A stretch of DNA of 64,000 nt from NCBI GenBank assembly GCA_019633425.1, contig WSUB01000011.1, forward strand, positions 1-64,000. Reading direction: 5' to 3'. Position numbers and translations under genes: made by a program. Position 1 is the first letter of the stretch. Every line of letters begins with the position of its first letter. Shown here in pieces: positions 38,367 through 49,149 of this stretch. The notes beneath the pieces are model-generated. The model was not told where the DNA came from and did no database searches. It worked only from the letters and a program-made list of their open reading frames with translations. Source of the DNA: Tulasnella sp. 424. Taxonomy: Eukaryota > Basidiomycota > Agaricomycetes > Cantharellales > Tulasnellaceae.

Positions 38367-40161
38367 ATGGTTAAGAAACGAAAATCTATTCGGAAACCTC
38401 CAACTGTGGTTCTTGTGGAGGGAGAGGAGCAGGTTTTCGAGGCCAGCGAAGCTCTGAACGCGGAGGATGACCTCCATCCACCTCAATTCTTCAAGGATGT
38501 AGAGAAGGGCGACACGGTAATGAAGGCCAACGAGGATCAAAATGACGCTAGTGGCGAAATGCAAGAGGAAATGAACTCGGAGGAGGAAGCTGCTCGTGAG
38601 AGGGCGTTGGAGGAGTGGAACACCTTTCGGGAGGAGCACTTGGAGAGTACGTTGGACTGACAACGAGAGCATTCCGCAATTGGGATGAACGTTAACCGTT
38701 TGCGTTTGATGTTGCAGTTATGGAACAGCTACCACTTTCCTTGTACCGCTCGATGGCTCTTCTTCGGGAGTTGGATGACCATGGCAAAGGTATGGGATCG
38801 CTTTGCGAAGATCCTTTCGTTCAGAGTATTGAAAGCATTTTGGATGTTTGAATAGATTATCACGATGCCATAGTTCCTTCAATACGTGATTATATCTCCC
38901 GTAGATATTCGCTCGCCGACAAACCTCTCCCGACACCGAAACCGAGAGCTACCTCTCCTCCCATGGATAAGGACGAGGGGAAGGAGGACGCCCCGCCAAC
39001 ACAGACAGACGCCTCACCTCGGAAATCCCCTCATGTATCGACTCCCGCATCCAATCCCCACGCTGCAGATGGCCTTGAAGAAGGCTCTTCCAAGTCCGTT
39101 TCGGAGGCATTACCAATCGACGAAACAAACCACACCCCCCAGCCAACGCAATTGGAACCTATCCAGACCAACCTCCTCTCAGCGGTTTCTAGAACCTTAG
39201 AAGTCAATGGAGGAATCCTCCCTCATCCGTTTGCGAAACTGAGGCGGTCTCATTCGTCCTTTGCTTTGGCAAAGCGGAAGATCATGGACGAGAAACCCGA
39301 GTCGACGAGGGCGATGCTGAAGCGGATAGTCTGGCTCTCGAATCAATGTGTCAGGACATGCGAAGAGAAGCTGGGAGTTGCTACTGCGGCGTACAACTCG
39401 GTAAGAGGTCTTTTCTTTCCGGCGTGGCGAGTGTCTAACTTTGTGCTTAATAAGGTCGACCGCCAAGTGAGATTGCTAGATGCTACTATCAAGGAGCATG
39501 AAAACGCTCTGCTGCTCGGGTTGCGACCTGGTACTCGACCGGCGGCATCCGTTTTGCCTGCAGGCGACGCGGCGATTCTTGCAGCCGGGGATGAGGCGGC
39601 TGATGAGCAAGTTATCATAATCGCACCTCCCAAGTCAAGGAAAAAATCGAGCAAAGAGCTGGAGAAGCAAAAGAAGCGGGAAAAGGCGCGAGAGAAGCGG
39701 GAACAGAAGAAGCTGGAGAGAATGGAGAGAGAAGCCGCTGCACTAGCGAATGAGGAGGTTGAGGAAGATGGAGTTGTACCCGTTACAGATGCAGCTGGTA
39801 CCGTTGCCCGATTGGGCATGCCAGTCGACCCACATGAACCTCGCTATTGTTATTGTCGACAAGTGTCTTATGGCGAGGTGAGCGGCTTTCGCTCGATTTA
39901 ACCGCAAAATAGTGAAGTGACTCTCATTGAATCACCAGATGATCGGATGTGATAACGAAAATTGCGCTAACGAATGGGTGCGTGGCTTGTTGAGTCGTTA
40001 TCTTTTGTGGCCAAGACGCTGAGTGGGAATCATTTCCCTTTTGTAAACAGTTCCATCTGGGATGTGTCGGACTCACAGAGGCACCCAAAGGTGACAAGAA
40101 ATGGTACTGCCGTGACTGCGCACCGATGTTCGAGCGCCCGCAAAAGAAACGAAGGACGTAG
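38367..40161 (+). CDS. ING-family PHD-finger chromatin protein
   Basis: Predicted 489 residues from exons 38367-38646, 38718-38789, 38856-39400, 39455-39877, 39939-39977 and 40051-40161. The N-terminal half carries the ING-type helical region (EIMEQLPLSLYRSMALLREL, then YHDAIVPSIRDYISRRYSL), interrupted by a Pro/Ser-rich linker, then a second helical part (LLDATIKEHENALLLG). A Lys/Glu-rich basic coil follows near 370-400. The C-terminal PHD finger (about 428-478) has YCYCRQVSYGEMIGCDN, C-NEWFHLGC and KKWYCRDC, the C4HC3 set of the ING group, which reads H3K4me3. ING proteins are subunits of histone acetyltransferase or deacetylase complexes; which one cannot be decided here. Confidence 0.87.
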
Positions 40162-40534
40162 CGAGGGCTGGGGCAGCGAAGTGGCGTTGTTTGTTTCATT
40201 ATTTGTTAGATTTTTGATCTCGTGACTGGGACCCCGAGTGACGTGGTCCCTGAGAGTGGGACCTTTGACTCCGCTCAGCTCAGTAGTTGGGCCCCGCCAT
40301 CCCTCGCCGACCGCCTCAACTCCATTCCCTCTGCCATCCTCACCCTCTCAGCACCTTCTCCTCTGTAACGACCTCTACCCTTGCCCACCCAGCACATAGC
40401 AGCTTCTTAGCATTGGTTACATCTTCGCTAGGCTCGTTAAACCGCCAACCGACAATCAGTCCGATTCAGAACCGCTGCTTTAGTGTAATTACCATCCAGA
40501 CCCCCGACTCCTTTTCACTTAGGCGTATCTCACT
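40162..40534. promoter_or_regulatory. Promoter region of GSK3
   Basis: 373 bp with pyrimidine-rich blocks (cctctgccatcctcaccctc) upstream of the GSK3 start. No discrete motif could be assigned. Confidence 0.4.
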
Positions 40535-42293
40535 ATGGCATCTCATGGCCCTATCAATGGCGTCAAGATTTCCCGTTAGTCCCCTTCTCTCTCATCTTCT
40601 CTCTCAAAGCGCTCCTGCTCCGGATCGAGGCAGTACACCTTAACTGACCTGTGCCTCGAATCTCCCTCTCCCGCCCTTCGATACCCTCGTTTGCTGTCAC
40701 AACATCAACGCACCCACCACTCGCGATGTTCAGCGATTGACGATCCTCACAAGATAGTCAAGGTCGTCGCGTCCGACGGCAAGAGCGGCGAACCGCGGGA
40801 CTTGCAGTACACCAACTGCAAAGTCATCGGCAATGGCTCTTTTGGAGTCGTCTTCCAAGCCAAGCTTTTGCAAGTTCCCAAGGACCAAGAAGACATTGCT
40901 ATCAAGAAGGTCCTGCAGGACAAGCGATTCAAGGTATGTCGTATATTCCCTGTTTCGGGGCGAGTGGTTTGCCTTTTCGTGCTGGGTCTCTCCTCCCGAC
41001 GCTCGTGTGTGTGTGCCTGGGGACGGCCGGATGGGGTCTCGTGAGGCCCACCTAGGGCAAATTGCTCTGCATCGCTTACTGAACAATGACCGCTGATGTC
41101 ATCCCCTTTCTCGATAGAATCGTGAGCTCCAGATAATGCGCCTCTTGAGCCACCCCAATGTAGTCGATTTGAGGGCTTTCTTCTATTCCAATGGCGACAA
41201 GGTGCGTGTCATTAAGGTTCACCAGCCCGCCCGTCTCTATGTTTACCGTTGCCCACTATCTTTCATCTTTCCGATTATACAGAAGGATGAAGTCTACCTA
41301 AACCTCGTCCTTGAATACGTGCCCGAAACCGTGTATCGTGCCTCGCGTCATTACGTCAAACTCAAGCAGCCCATGCCCACGCTCCAGATCAAGTTGTACA
41401 TGTACCAACTTCTCCGTTCATTGGCGTACATCCACTCGGTTGGAATCTGCCATCGCGACATCAAGCCTCAGAACCTGTTGTTAAACCCCGCAACGGGAAT
41501 CTTGAAGCTCTGCGACTTTGGTTCTGCCAAGATCCTTGTTGCCGGAGAGCCGAATGTCAGCTACATTTGTTCGCGGTACTACCGAGCGCCCGAGTTAATC
41601 TTTGGTGCCACAAACTACACGACCAACATTGATATATGGTCTACGGGATGCGTTATGGCCGAGTTGATGTTGGGTCAACCGTTGTTCCCCGGAGAGAGTG
41701 GAATTGACCAGTTGGTGGAGATTATCAAGGTCTTGGGAACTCCGAGCCGAGAGCAGATCAAGACCATGAACCCGAACTACATGGAACACAAGTTCCCGCA
41801 AATTAAGCCTCATCCCTTCTCCAAGGTTAGGAATGGCTTATCTTGCTCGTGAAAATGTGTGGCTGACCGGTTGTCCGGATTCTCAGGTGTTCCGGCCCCG
41901 AACTTCACCAGAGGCAATCGATCTTGTATCCCGGCTTCTTGAGTACACGCCTAGCGCGCGCCTGAGTGCAGTGGAGGCGATGTGCCACCCCCTGTTTGAC
42001 GAGTTGCGGCAAGAGGGGACCAAGATGCCTAACGGGAAGGAGCTTCCTAGGCTATTTGACTTTACTCGCGAAGGTGAGGTGCTATTGACGAATTTAACCT
42101 TTGCCGTGTTGCCTTTTGGCTAATCCAAACGCCTTTATTTCTTATATTCCTGTTATTAGAACTCTCTATTCGCCCTGACCTGAACCGCACCTTGGTGCCC
42201 CCTTACTGCGAGCCGGAACTTGCCTCGCGCAAGATTTACCTTGATAACTTTGAGCCGATACCTTTGGACCAGCTCAAGGTGACCTTGGATTGA
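40535..42293 (+). CDS. Glycogen synthase kinase 3 (GSK3/shaggy-type Ser/Thr kinase)
   Basis: Predicted 395 residues from exons 40535-40574, 40734-40933, 41118-41201, 41283-41825, 41887-42073 and 42160-42293. All kinase landmarks are intact: glycine loop [10 protein letters not shown] (45-54), ATP lysine AIKK (K71), HRDIKPQN (165-172), DFGSAK (186-191), and the GSK3-specific activation loop [13 protein letters not shown], whose Y202 corresponds to Tyr216 of human GSK3-beta. The N-terminus is short and lacks the RPRTTSFAE-type inhibitory Ser9 site. C-terminal segments ([28 protein letters not shown]) are also typical. Fungal members act in stress, cell-wall and meiosis signalling. An ordinary, well-preserved gene. 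Confidence 0.95.
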
Positions 42294-43328
42294 AGAAGGC
42301 AAAGTATGGGGCACACCATCTTTCGCAAATAGTCACGTCATGAAATTGCCGCCCCGATAACGACCACCGAATGGTGTGCATCGCGTTGTTTCCGTTCGAG
42401 AAGGAGGGAAGGGAGATTTGAAGTCTAACTTGTTGGAGTGTGTGTGGTTTGATTGGTTTGTGTTTTTTGAAGGTCTCTCTTTCTTTTCTTTTCCGCTGGG
42501 CGGGCATCTTCTGACGACTACTCTAGCGGAGGGTCGTTTGTTCTGTTTTCTTTTTTTTTTTTCTGATCGTATTGAAGTCCTCTCTCTCTCTCTGCGTCTT
42601 TCTCGTCTCAGCATTGCAACGATACGCACACATTCTTGTTTCAGCAAACGCCATTGTGAAATGTCCCCCCTGTCCTGACTGTCTCCCTGTATCGTAACCT
42701 CTCACTCCACTTTACTTTGATCATGATGCTTCTGTCTGTCCTGTGTAGTCAACGCCGCTTTCCTTCCATTCACCGATCGCGCACCGCCTGTGTTGCCAGC
42801 CCCGCGAGCTCGCCATATTACGATCCGCAAGCGTCACTTCGAACGTGGCGGGGCCCGTTGGGCGCCCCGTCGTTTCCGCCATGGTCCCCGTTCCGTGGGG
42901 CAAGATAGCTATTTTCTTTCAACCATGAACACCCAAGGTGAGGGTATCGCATGGGCATCTGACAAAGTCCAGTGACCCGCTCCTGAAGGCTCCCGAGGTC
43001 TGGGTGTTTCATTTGAGACGCTCATTTCAATCGGCGCAATGAGCACGCAATGGTGGGAGCTGCTTCATTCATCTCCCAAGGATTGCGCCAACTTCCCTAC
43101 ACCTTGCCAAACCTCTCGCGTCTTCTTCATCCGACGTTGTGCCTCTGATGTTGCAATCTTCTTCCCCGGCTTACCTTCAATAGGGTAGCACTTCTCAGAC
43201 CTACACCGAGAGATATTTGAAACCACAAATCCCGCTGGCTTTCATTCGCCCGCCAGGCGAACTCACCGTCTGTCCCCCGCCCCCCTCCGATCACCTCTCC
43301 TCCTCCTCCTCCTCCTCTCTTTCCCACC
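42294..43328. other. Intergenic region between GSK3 and the MET30-like gene
   Basis: A T-rich GSK3 3' region (poly-T near 42550), then about 600 bp of unassigned DNA and a pyrimidine-rich MET30 promoter (ctcctcctcctcctcctctc at 43298-43320). No convincing gene; short open frames on both strands lack domain features. Confidence 0.45.
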
Positions 43329-45844
43329 ATGACCCAGGCGACCGCTGCTGCTCTTCCCACCAACTCGTTCAATCGAATGGCTATCTCGACTATTGCTCCC
43401 TCGGCATGTGACACGGTTCTCCCTCCAATGAGGCTCTTCGGCAGGCGCTCGGTCTCTCCCGCCAGTTCAGATTCTGATAGTCGCGGAAATTCTCTCCCCG
43501 TCGCCGACACCGGCATCCACCCTCACCTCTCGTCCGACGTCAGCGGCCTACATCAAGCCGATTCTACTATCGTTCCCTCATCGTCTTCAAACGGGCGACA
43601 AGCTCCGAACGGCCTGACAAATCCGAATCCGCCCAGTGGACCCTCGGCAAAGGCTAAAGGCAAAGGCAAAGCCAAGGATATCCCCGCTGAAGACTGGCTT
43701 CAACCGCCGGGCAGGAAATTATGTTTCAGGCATCAGCGTATGGCAGATGAGGGTACGAATCTGCAGTTGCAGATGGTATGTCGCGTGCGGAAACTCCAAA
43801 ATCCATATAGTCTAATTAACAAAAATTTGAAATGAGCAGGCCCTTGATTCGCTGCCAAAAGTCGACCGCGAAACCGTTAGCAACATATGGTCGGCATTTA
43901 GCTCCTCCTCTCACGCACGTCGCGCTCTCATCCTGCAGGGCATCCTCACCATGTGCTGCCAGAGCGAGCTGTCGTTACTCTCCGAGCAGCTCGTCCAGCT
44001 CAACCGAATTGATCCGTTCTCCTTCTTTCCACGAGAACTCTCTCTCAAAATCCTAACTTTCCTCGACGCACGAAGCTTAACTCGGGCCGCTCAAGTCTCT
44101 CGGCATTGGCGGAGTCTGGCGGACGACGACGTCTTGTGGAAGACCATGTGCGAGCAGCACATTGAGCGAAAATGTTACAAGTGTGGATGGGGTCTGCCTC
44201 TACTCGAACGCCGGTCCAAGAGCGGAGCAAGTTCCCCAACTGGAGCTGGAGCCAGCGCCATCTGCGCAGCAGACGCCTTTGATTCGTTGCGCACCGGAAC
44301 GAAGAGACCAGCAGCTCCTGATTCAGACGATGAGTCCGAGAGCGGGGATCTAGCAAGGCCTCGAAAGCGCGCTCGTTCCGATCCACCGACATTTGTCCAT
44401 GCCACCGATGTAGATTCGACCCCCGCCCCCCAGCTCACGGCAAGCTCCGCCGGGCCAAGTACATCGCAACCTTCCCCCGCCCACCCATCTTCTGCTCCGT
44501 CCGTACTCGCACCTGTCCAACGCGCTGCTTCTCCTATCCCACCACCTCCACGCTCTCCATCACCAGCCGCCAGTCCTTCACCCCTCCCGCCCCTCAATAT
44601 CCCGCGGAATCACCATCTCACTCGCCCCTGGAAGGATGTGTATTCCGAACGGCTGACCATTGCTCGCAATTGGCGACTGGGCCGGGCTACGGCGACCGTT
44701 CTGAAGGGACACACCGATGGCGTCATGTGCTTGCAATATAACGACAAACTGCAACATCCTTCTTTTCCAATCCTTATCACGGGCTCTTATGACCGCACCG
44801 TTCGGGTGTGGAACATGGAGACGGGTCAGGAAGTCCATCGATTGCTGGGTCACACGAGGGCTGTTCGTGCGTTACAGTTCGACGAGTGCAAGCTCGTGAC
44901 TGGGAGCATGGACCGAACGCTGCGCTTGTGGAATTGGAGGACCGGTCAGTGCATCCGGACGTTGGAGGGACATACCGCCGGGGTTGTATGTTTGTCGTTC
45001 GACTCCAACATCCTCGTCTCGGGAAGCGTCGACAAGACCGTCAAGGTATGGAACTTCCGGACTGGAGACTGCTTCACCTTGCGGGGACACGTGGATTGGG
45101 TGAATAGCGTCAAGATTTGGGATCGATTCGCTGGGATGCCGTACTCGACGAGTGATGGTATGGACGTGGACGGTGCGAGTACGCCGTCCCAGTCTCCCGC
45201 TCTCGACCCCGGCAAAATGATCTTCAGCGCTTCCGACGACGGCACGATTCGTCTTTGGGACTTGTCCACTCGGGCGTGCGTGAGGCAGTTCGAGGGTCAT
45301 GTAGGGCAAGTCCAAAGCATCAATGTCATCATGGCCGACGAAGTCGAAGAACTTGCGGCAGCTCAAGATCGAGAGCAGGAGCCGGACGGAGAGGAAGATT
45401 CTTCCGCTACCGAAGCCAACGGCAGTTCCAACCCCCCTACTGCTCGTCTGACTCCCCCTCTCATGGACACGAAGCCCTTGCTGATCTCGGGATCCTTGGA
45501 CAACACCATTCGGGTCTGGGACGTCGAGACCGGGAAAAAGAAGATGACGCTGTTTGGACATATAGAAGGCGTGTGGGCTATCGCGAGTGATAAGCTGAGG
45601 TTGGTCTCTGCCAGTCATGATAAGACCATCAAGGTGAGCACCAACTGTTCTTCCGGCTCGAGGTGCTCAAATGCTGATGGTATTTTTGGTTTTGTCTCAC
45701 TAGATTTGGAATCGCTACGAGGGAAGATGCACTGCGACTCTCGTCGGACATCGTGGTGCGGTGACGTGCCTTGCTCTCGGGGACGATAAGATTGTCTCTG
45801 GAAGCGACGATGGGGATGTCCGGATCTGGAGTTTCAGTGGATAA
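43329..45844 (+). CDS. Met30/SconB-type F-box WD40 protein (SCF ubiquitin ligase adaptor)
   Basis: Predicted 793 residues from exons 43329-43775, 43840-45633 and 45704-45844. Low-complexity N-terminus, then the Met30-type block (CFRHQRMADEGTN; RRALILQGILTMCCQSELSL), an F-box near 207-250 (FFPRELSLKILTFLDARSL, QVSRHWRSLADDDVLWKTMC) and the Met30-specific KCYKCGWGLPLLE. After a Ser/Pro-rich linker come seven WD40 repeats ending GSYDRTVRVW, GSMDRTLRLW, GSVDKTVKVW, ASDDGTIRLW, GSLDNTIRVW, ASHDKTIKIW and GSDDGDVRIW; the last two are split by intron 2. Family role: substrate receptor of SCF-Met30/SconB, which turns off sulfur-assimilation regulators and responds to cadmium. The final exon and 3' flank are the source of duplicated fragments found up to 51.4 kb. 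Confidence 0.9.
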
Positions 45845-46221
45845 CGTGAACATGCCTTGCACCCCCTACTTGGCGTTGTCACCGCCCCCCGATCTCTTGC
45901 ACATTACCCTCGCCTATTTTGATTTTCCATCTACGTTGCACACCTATGCCCGTTCTTCGCTTTGTTTAAGACGTGGTTCCTGTATGGCACTTTGTTTCGC
46001 CAGCTAGATATGTTGTAGTATACTTATTCAGAATCCAGACGCGCTTCTTATTTTATCATGCTCTGGTCTGCAGTTTGGCGGACTCTTGTCTTCTTACCAA
46101 TAAGCCATCCAGGCAGGTTGCGCGAGGCATGGCACATGGCACATGACACCTTTCCAAACCCCCCTCTGCGAGTATCTCTCATAAATGTGTGATTGGGTTT
46201 GCCAGGTCAAGCAGTCCTCCC
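45845..46221 (+). repeat. MET30 3' flank, parent copy of a dispersed duplication
   Basis: Shares segments such as tggcactttgtttcgccagctag and gtgcttcttattttatc-type stretches with 47690-47945 and 51052-51434. This copy is contiguous with the intact gene, so it is probably the ancestor. Confidence 0.7.
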
Positions 46222-46767
46222 GAGCTCCAGGCTAGCGGGGTTGTCGAGCAAAGCTTGCCCTTAGCTTGGTACACACACCAAGATCATATCGTCGCGCCGC
46301 GCCGCAGAATCGTTGGAGAACCACCGAAGATGAGCTTGGTGGATTAGGCCCGTGGATCAAGTGAGTAACTTGGCGAAGCGCGGAAGGAGGCAGAGTCTAC
46401 ACAGAAAACAGGACAACGGTTGACCCTCTCCTTCGGTCAGTAGTTTCCTAGTCCGTCCGCGGGTAAAAAAACGCGTATCGTGAATCCTAGGGTGCCGCCC
46501 CTCGCAATCATCCCGTAATCCCCCCGAGCTCTAGGCTAGCAGGGCTGTCGAGCAAAGCCCTTAGCTTGGTACACACGTCGAGATAATATCGCCGCGCCGC
46601 GGAAGGAGGCAGAGTCTACACAGAAAACAGGACAACGGTTGACCCTCTCCTTCGGCCAGTAGTTTCCTAGTCCGTCCGCGGGTAAGAAAACGCGTATCGT
46701 GAATCCTAGGGTGCCGCCTGTGGTGAATCCTAGGGTGCCGCCCCTCGCAATCATCCCGTTTTGGGTT
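46222..46767 (+). repeat. Tandem direct repeat of about 300 and 245 bp
   Basis: Unit 1 (46222-46520) and unit 2 (46524-46767) share cgagctc-aggctagc-gggttgtcgagc, ttagcttggtacacac, ggaaggaggcagagtctaca and gtgaatcctagggtgccgcc. Unit 2 lacks an internal 80-bp stretch. Inside unit 2 the block gtgaatcctagggtgccgcc occurs twice in tandem. The core aggctagcgggg...ttagcttggtacacac recurs at 47941-47977 and 51435-51472. Confidence 0.8.
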
Positions 46768-46930
46768 GGACGACAACGATGAAGGACCACTGCACCAGGA
46801 TATTACAGCATCCCTTTTGCACCTACAAAAACTAGCTAGATTATAAGAGTGCAAGCAAGAATGCACATCTCCATTACTCCTTCATCCCACTAGCCCTTCC
46901 TCTTACTCTCTTCTCATCGCGGTACTACCT

Positions 46931-47551
46931 TTGAGCAGCCCCTCACCGTACATGCCACGACACAATAGGATAACGGACACAGTTGCCCTTGTCCCCTGCC
47001 CAGTCGATAGTCAATCAAGTGCTCTCATCGTTCATGGAGCGTCCCCAGCCGGCCCACCTTCACCACCTTCGTGGCCCAGCCTAAGCCTACCCCTGTTTAT
47101 CACCCACGGCATCCTGCGCCGTGACCAACGACCGGTGCTCACCCCAGCTATGCCCGGCCCTGTAGGAAACGGATTTCCGGATCCTACAACTACGTGTTTG
47201 CAAGAGGATGCCAAATTCAACGCGACGACTTCGTCATCAGTTGCTACTCGGACCCGAGGCGATCCTGTCGCCCAGGTTCCAAAGAGAGAGACTTCGGTGA
47301 GGATTATTTTAGCTAGTCAAATCGAGATTTCCTTCCTTTGGAAGCTTCACAAGTACCTTATACTAATCTTGTCTCTGGTTAGAACCTCACGTAGAGCAGG
47401 TATCCTGCCACGCCCGGTCCCTTGCTGGCTACACATGCATGGCACTGCGTCTGTCATACTGCTGCCCTATATTTGTCACGATGTTCTCTTCCTTTACGTT
47501 CAACTATGTTTACCTTCATACCGCAGTCAGCGTCGTTCCCTTGTACAGTAG
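46931..47551 (+). CDS. Repeat-borne Pro/Ser/Thr-rich ORF, copy E1 (doubtful)
   Basis: Open for 206 codons, but only the first 125 or so have counterparts in copies E2 and E3 (core ITDTVALVP; later ATRTRGDPVAQVPK). The N-terminal stretch of E3 is interrupted by stops here, so the start is uncertain, and the last 80 codons cover DNA that is non-coding in E3. No known domain, signal peptide or membrane segment in the shared part. It may be a decayed gene or chance coding within a duplicated spacer. Confidence 0.25.
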   Translation: MSSPSPYMPRHNRITDTVALVPCPVDSQSSALIVHGASPAGPPSPPSWPSLSLPLFITHGILRRDQRPVLTPAMPGPVGNGFPDPTTTCLQEDAKFNATTSSSVATRTRGDPVAQVPKRETSVRIILASQIEISFLWKLHKYLILILSLVRTSRRAGILPRPVPCWLHMHGTASVILLPYICHDVLFLYVQLCLPSYRSQRRSLVQ

Positions 47552-47689
47552 TTTATTCGTTTCGCCCTTCGAATACACCGGGACGATTGATTGCGAGAAA
47601 CCGCCGAAACAGCGATCAAGCTGAGGATGAGCCCGTGCCGCAACATATGCTCTCGCGGCAGGTATAGAGCTGTTCGAGTGCGTAACTCA

Positions 47690-47977
47690 CCGTGTTCGTC
47701 CTTTCAAGTTCCTCGTTGTTTACATAAGACATGGGTCCTATATGGCACCTTTTTCGCCAGCTAGTTATGTTGTTGTTTGCTTATTCAGAATCCTGATGTG
47801 CTTCTTATTTTATCTTGGTCTGGTCTGTAGCTTGGCAGACGATAAAACGGATGTCGTACATTACCAATAAGCATCGACCGGTGGGCGGGGTGAAACACTG
47901 CACATGACAACTTGCCAGTGAAAGTATCTCTTACCCATTTGAGAGCCAGGCTAGCGGGGTTAGCTTGGTACACACGC
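47690..47977 (+). repeat. Duplicated MET30 3'-flank fragment, copy 2, with core element
   Basis: Matches 45950-46200 (cctatatggcacctttttcgccagctag; gtgcttcttattttatcttg) and ends in the aggctagcggggttagcttggtacacac core. It lacks MET30 exon 3. Confidence 0.65.
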
Positions 47978-48292
47978 CGCAGAACCGTTGGGAAATCGTT
48001 AATGAGACCGGCGTTTTAGCCAGGTCCACCGATCAAGCGGACAACTTGGCTGAAGCACGGGAAGAGCTGGGTTCGATGAGGGGTAAAAAGAAGATGGAGT
48101 CTCCTCCTCGGCTTCTATTTTCCCAATCCATCCCGTTCTCCTTGGGTGTTTTGCCGTGGGTGGGTGACGGTATGGCGCGTCATGAAGGTTGTTTGCGTTG
48201 GACAATTGGGCGTCCGGTACCTGACGGTGTGCCTGAGGGCACCCACGGGGATTCCAAGCCCAACATCCCAAATACATCCACAGAAATATTAG

Positions 48293-48757
48293 ATGGGCTA
48301 TAAGAGCTCAAGTAACAATGTCATATCTCGAAGACTTCTTCATCCTATTAGACCTTCCCCTCGCTCCCTTCTCATCACAATGTTACCCCTCACGTACATG
48401 CCCCGGCCCAACAGGATAACGGATACAGTTGCCCTGGTCCCCTCCTCATTCGATAGTCTACCAAGTCCTATCATCGCTCATGGTGCGTCGCAAGTCGATC
48501 CGCCTGAGCCACCTTCGCGGCCGGGCTTACGCCAACCACAATCCCTATCCGCGTTTATCGCATGGTCCACCATCCCCATCCTGCGTCGTGACCATCAACT
48601 GATGCTCGCCCCAGCTACACCCAGCCTTGTAGGAAACGGGTGTCCAGATCCTACAGCTACTATGCGTCTGCAAGAGGATGCCAATTTCAAAGCGACGACT
48701 TCGTCGCCGGGCTGCTACTCGGACACGAGGCGATCCCGTCGCCCAGGTTCCAAATAG
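48293..48757 (+). CDS. Repeat-borne Pro/Ser/Thr-rich ORF, copy E2 (doubtful)
   Basis: Open for 154 codons, sharing the core RITDTVALVP and the stretch VGNGCPDPTATMRLQEDA with E1. Relative to E1 and E3 its end is frameshifted by an extra base near 48712, so the RTRG-PVAQVPK tail is lost. No recognisable domain. If the family is coding, this copy is probably damaged. Confidence 0.22.
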   Translation: MGYKSSSNNVISRRLLHPIRPSPRSLLITMLPLTYMPRPNRITDTVALVPSSFDSLPSPIIAHGASQVDPPEPPSRPGLRQPQSLSAFIAWSTIPILRRDHQLMLAPATPSLVGNGCPDPTATMRLQEDANFKATTSSPGCYSDTRRSRRPGSK

Positions 48758-49149
48758 AGAGGCTTAGGTGAGGATTGTTTCGACTATTCAGCTAGAAATT
48801 TACGCCTTTTGGAGGCTTCGCAAGTACTCTTGGCTGATCTTGTCTATGGGTTCGACCCTCACGCAGAGAATGTATCCTGCCACGCCCAGTCTCTTGTAGG
48901 CAACATGCCACTGTCTCATATTTGTCATGATGTCTCCTCGCTTCGCGCCCCACTGTACTCCACCGCTTATCTCCATACCGCAGTCTGCGTCGTTGCCTTT
49001 GTACGGTCGTTTCGTTAGTTTCGCCCTTCAAATACCCCGTGACGATTGATAGCGACGAGCCGCAGAAGCAGTGACCAAGCTCGAGATGAGTCCGTGGCCC
49101 TATATCTACTCCCGCGGGAGGTATAGAGCTGGTTGAGTGCATAATTCAA

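Noticed and set aside
42717..43012. Short opposing frames between GSK3 and MET30
   Set aside because: Fewer than 65 codons, mutually antisense, without start context or domain pattern.
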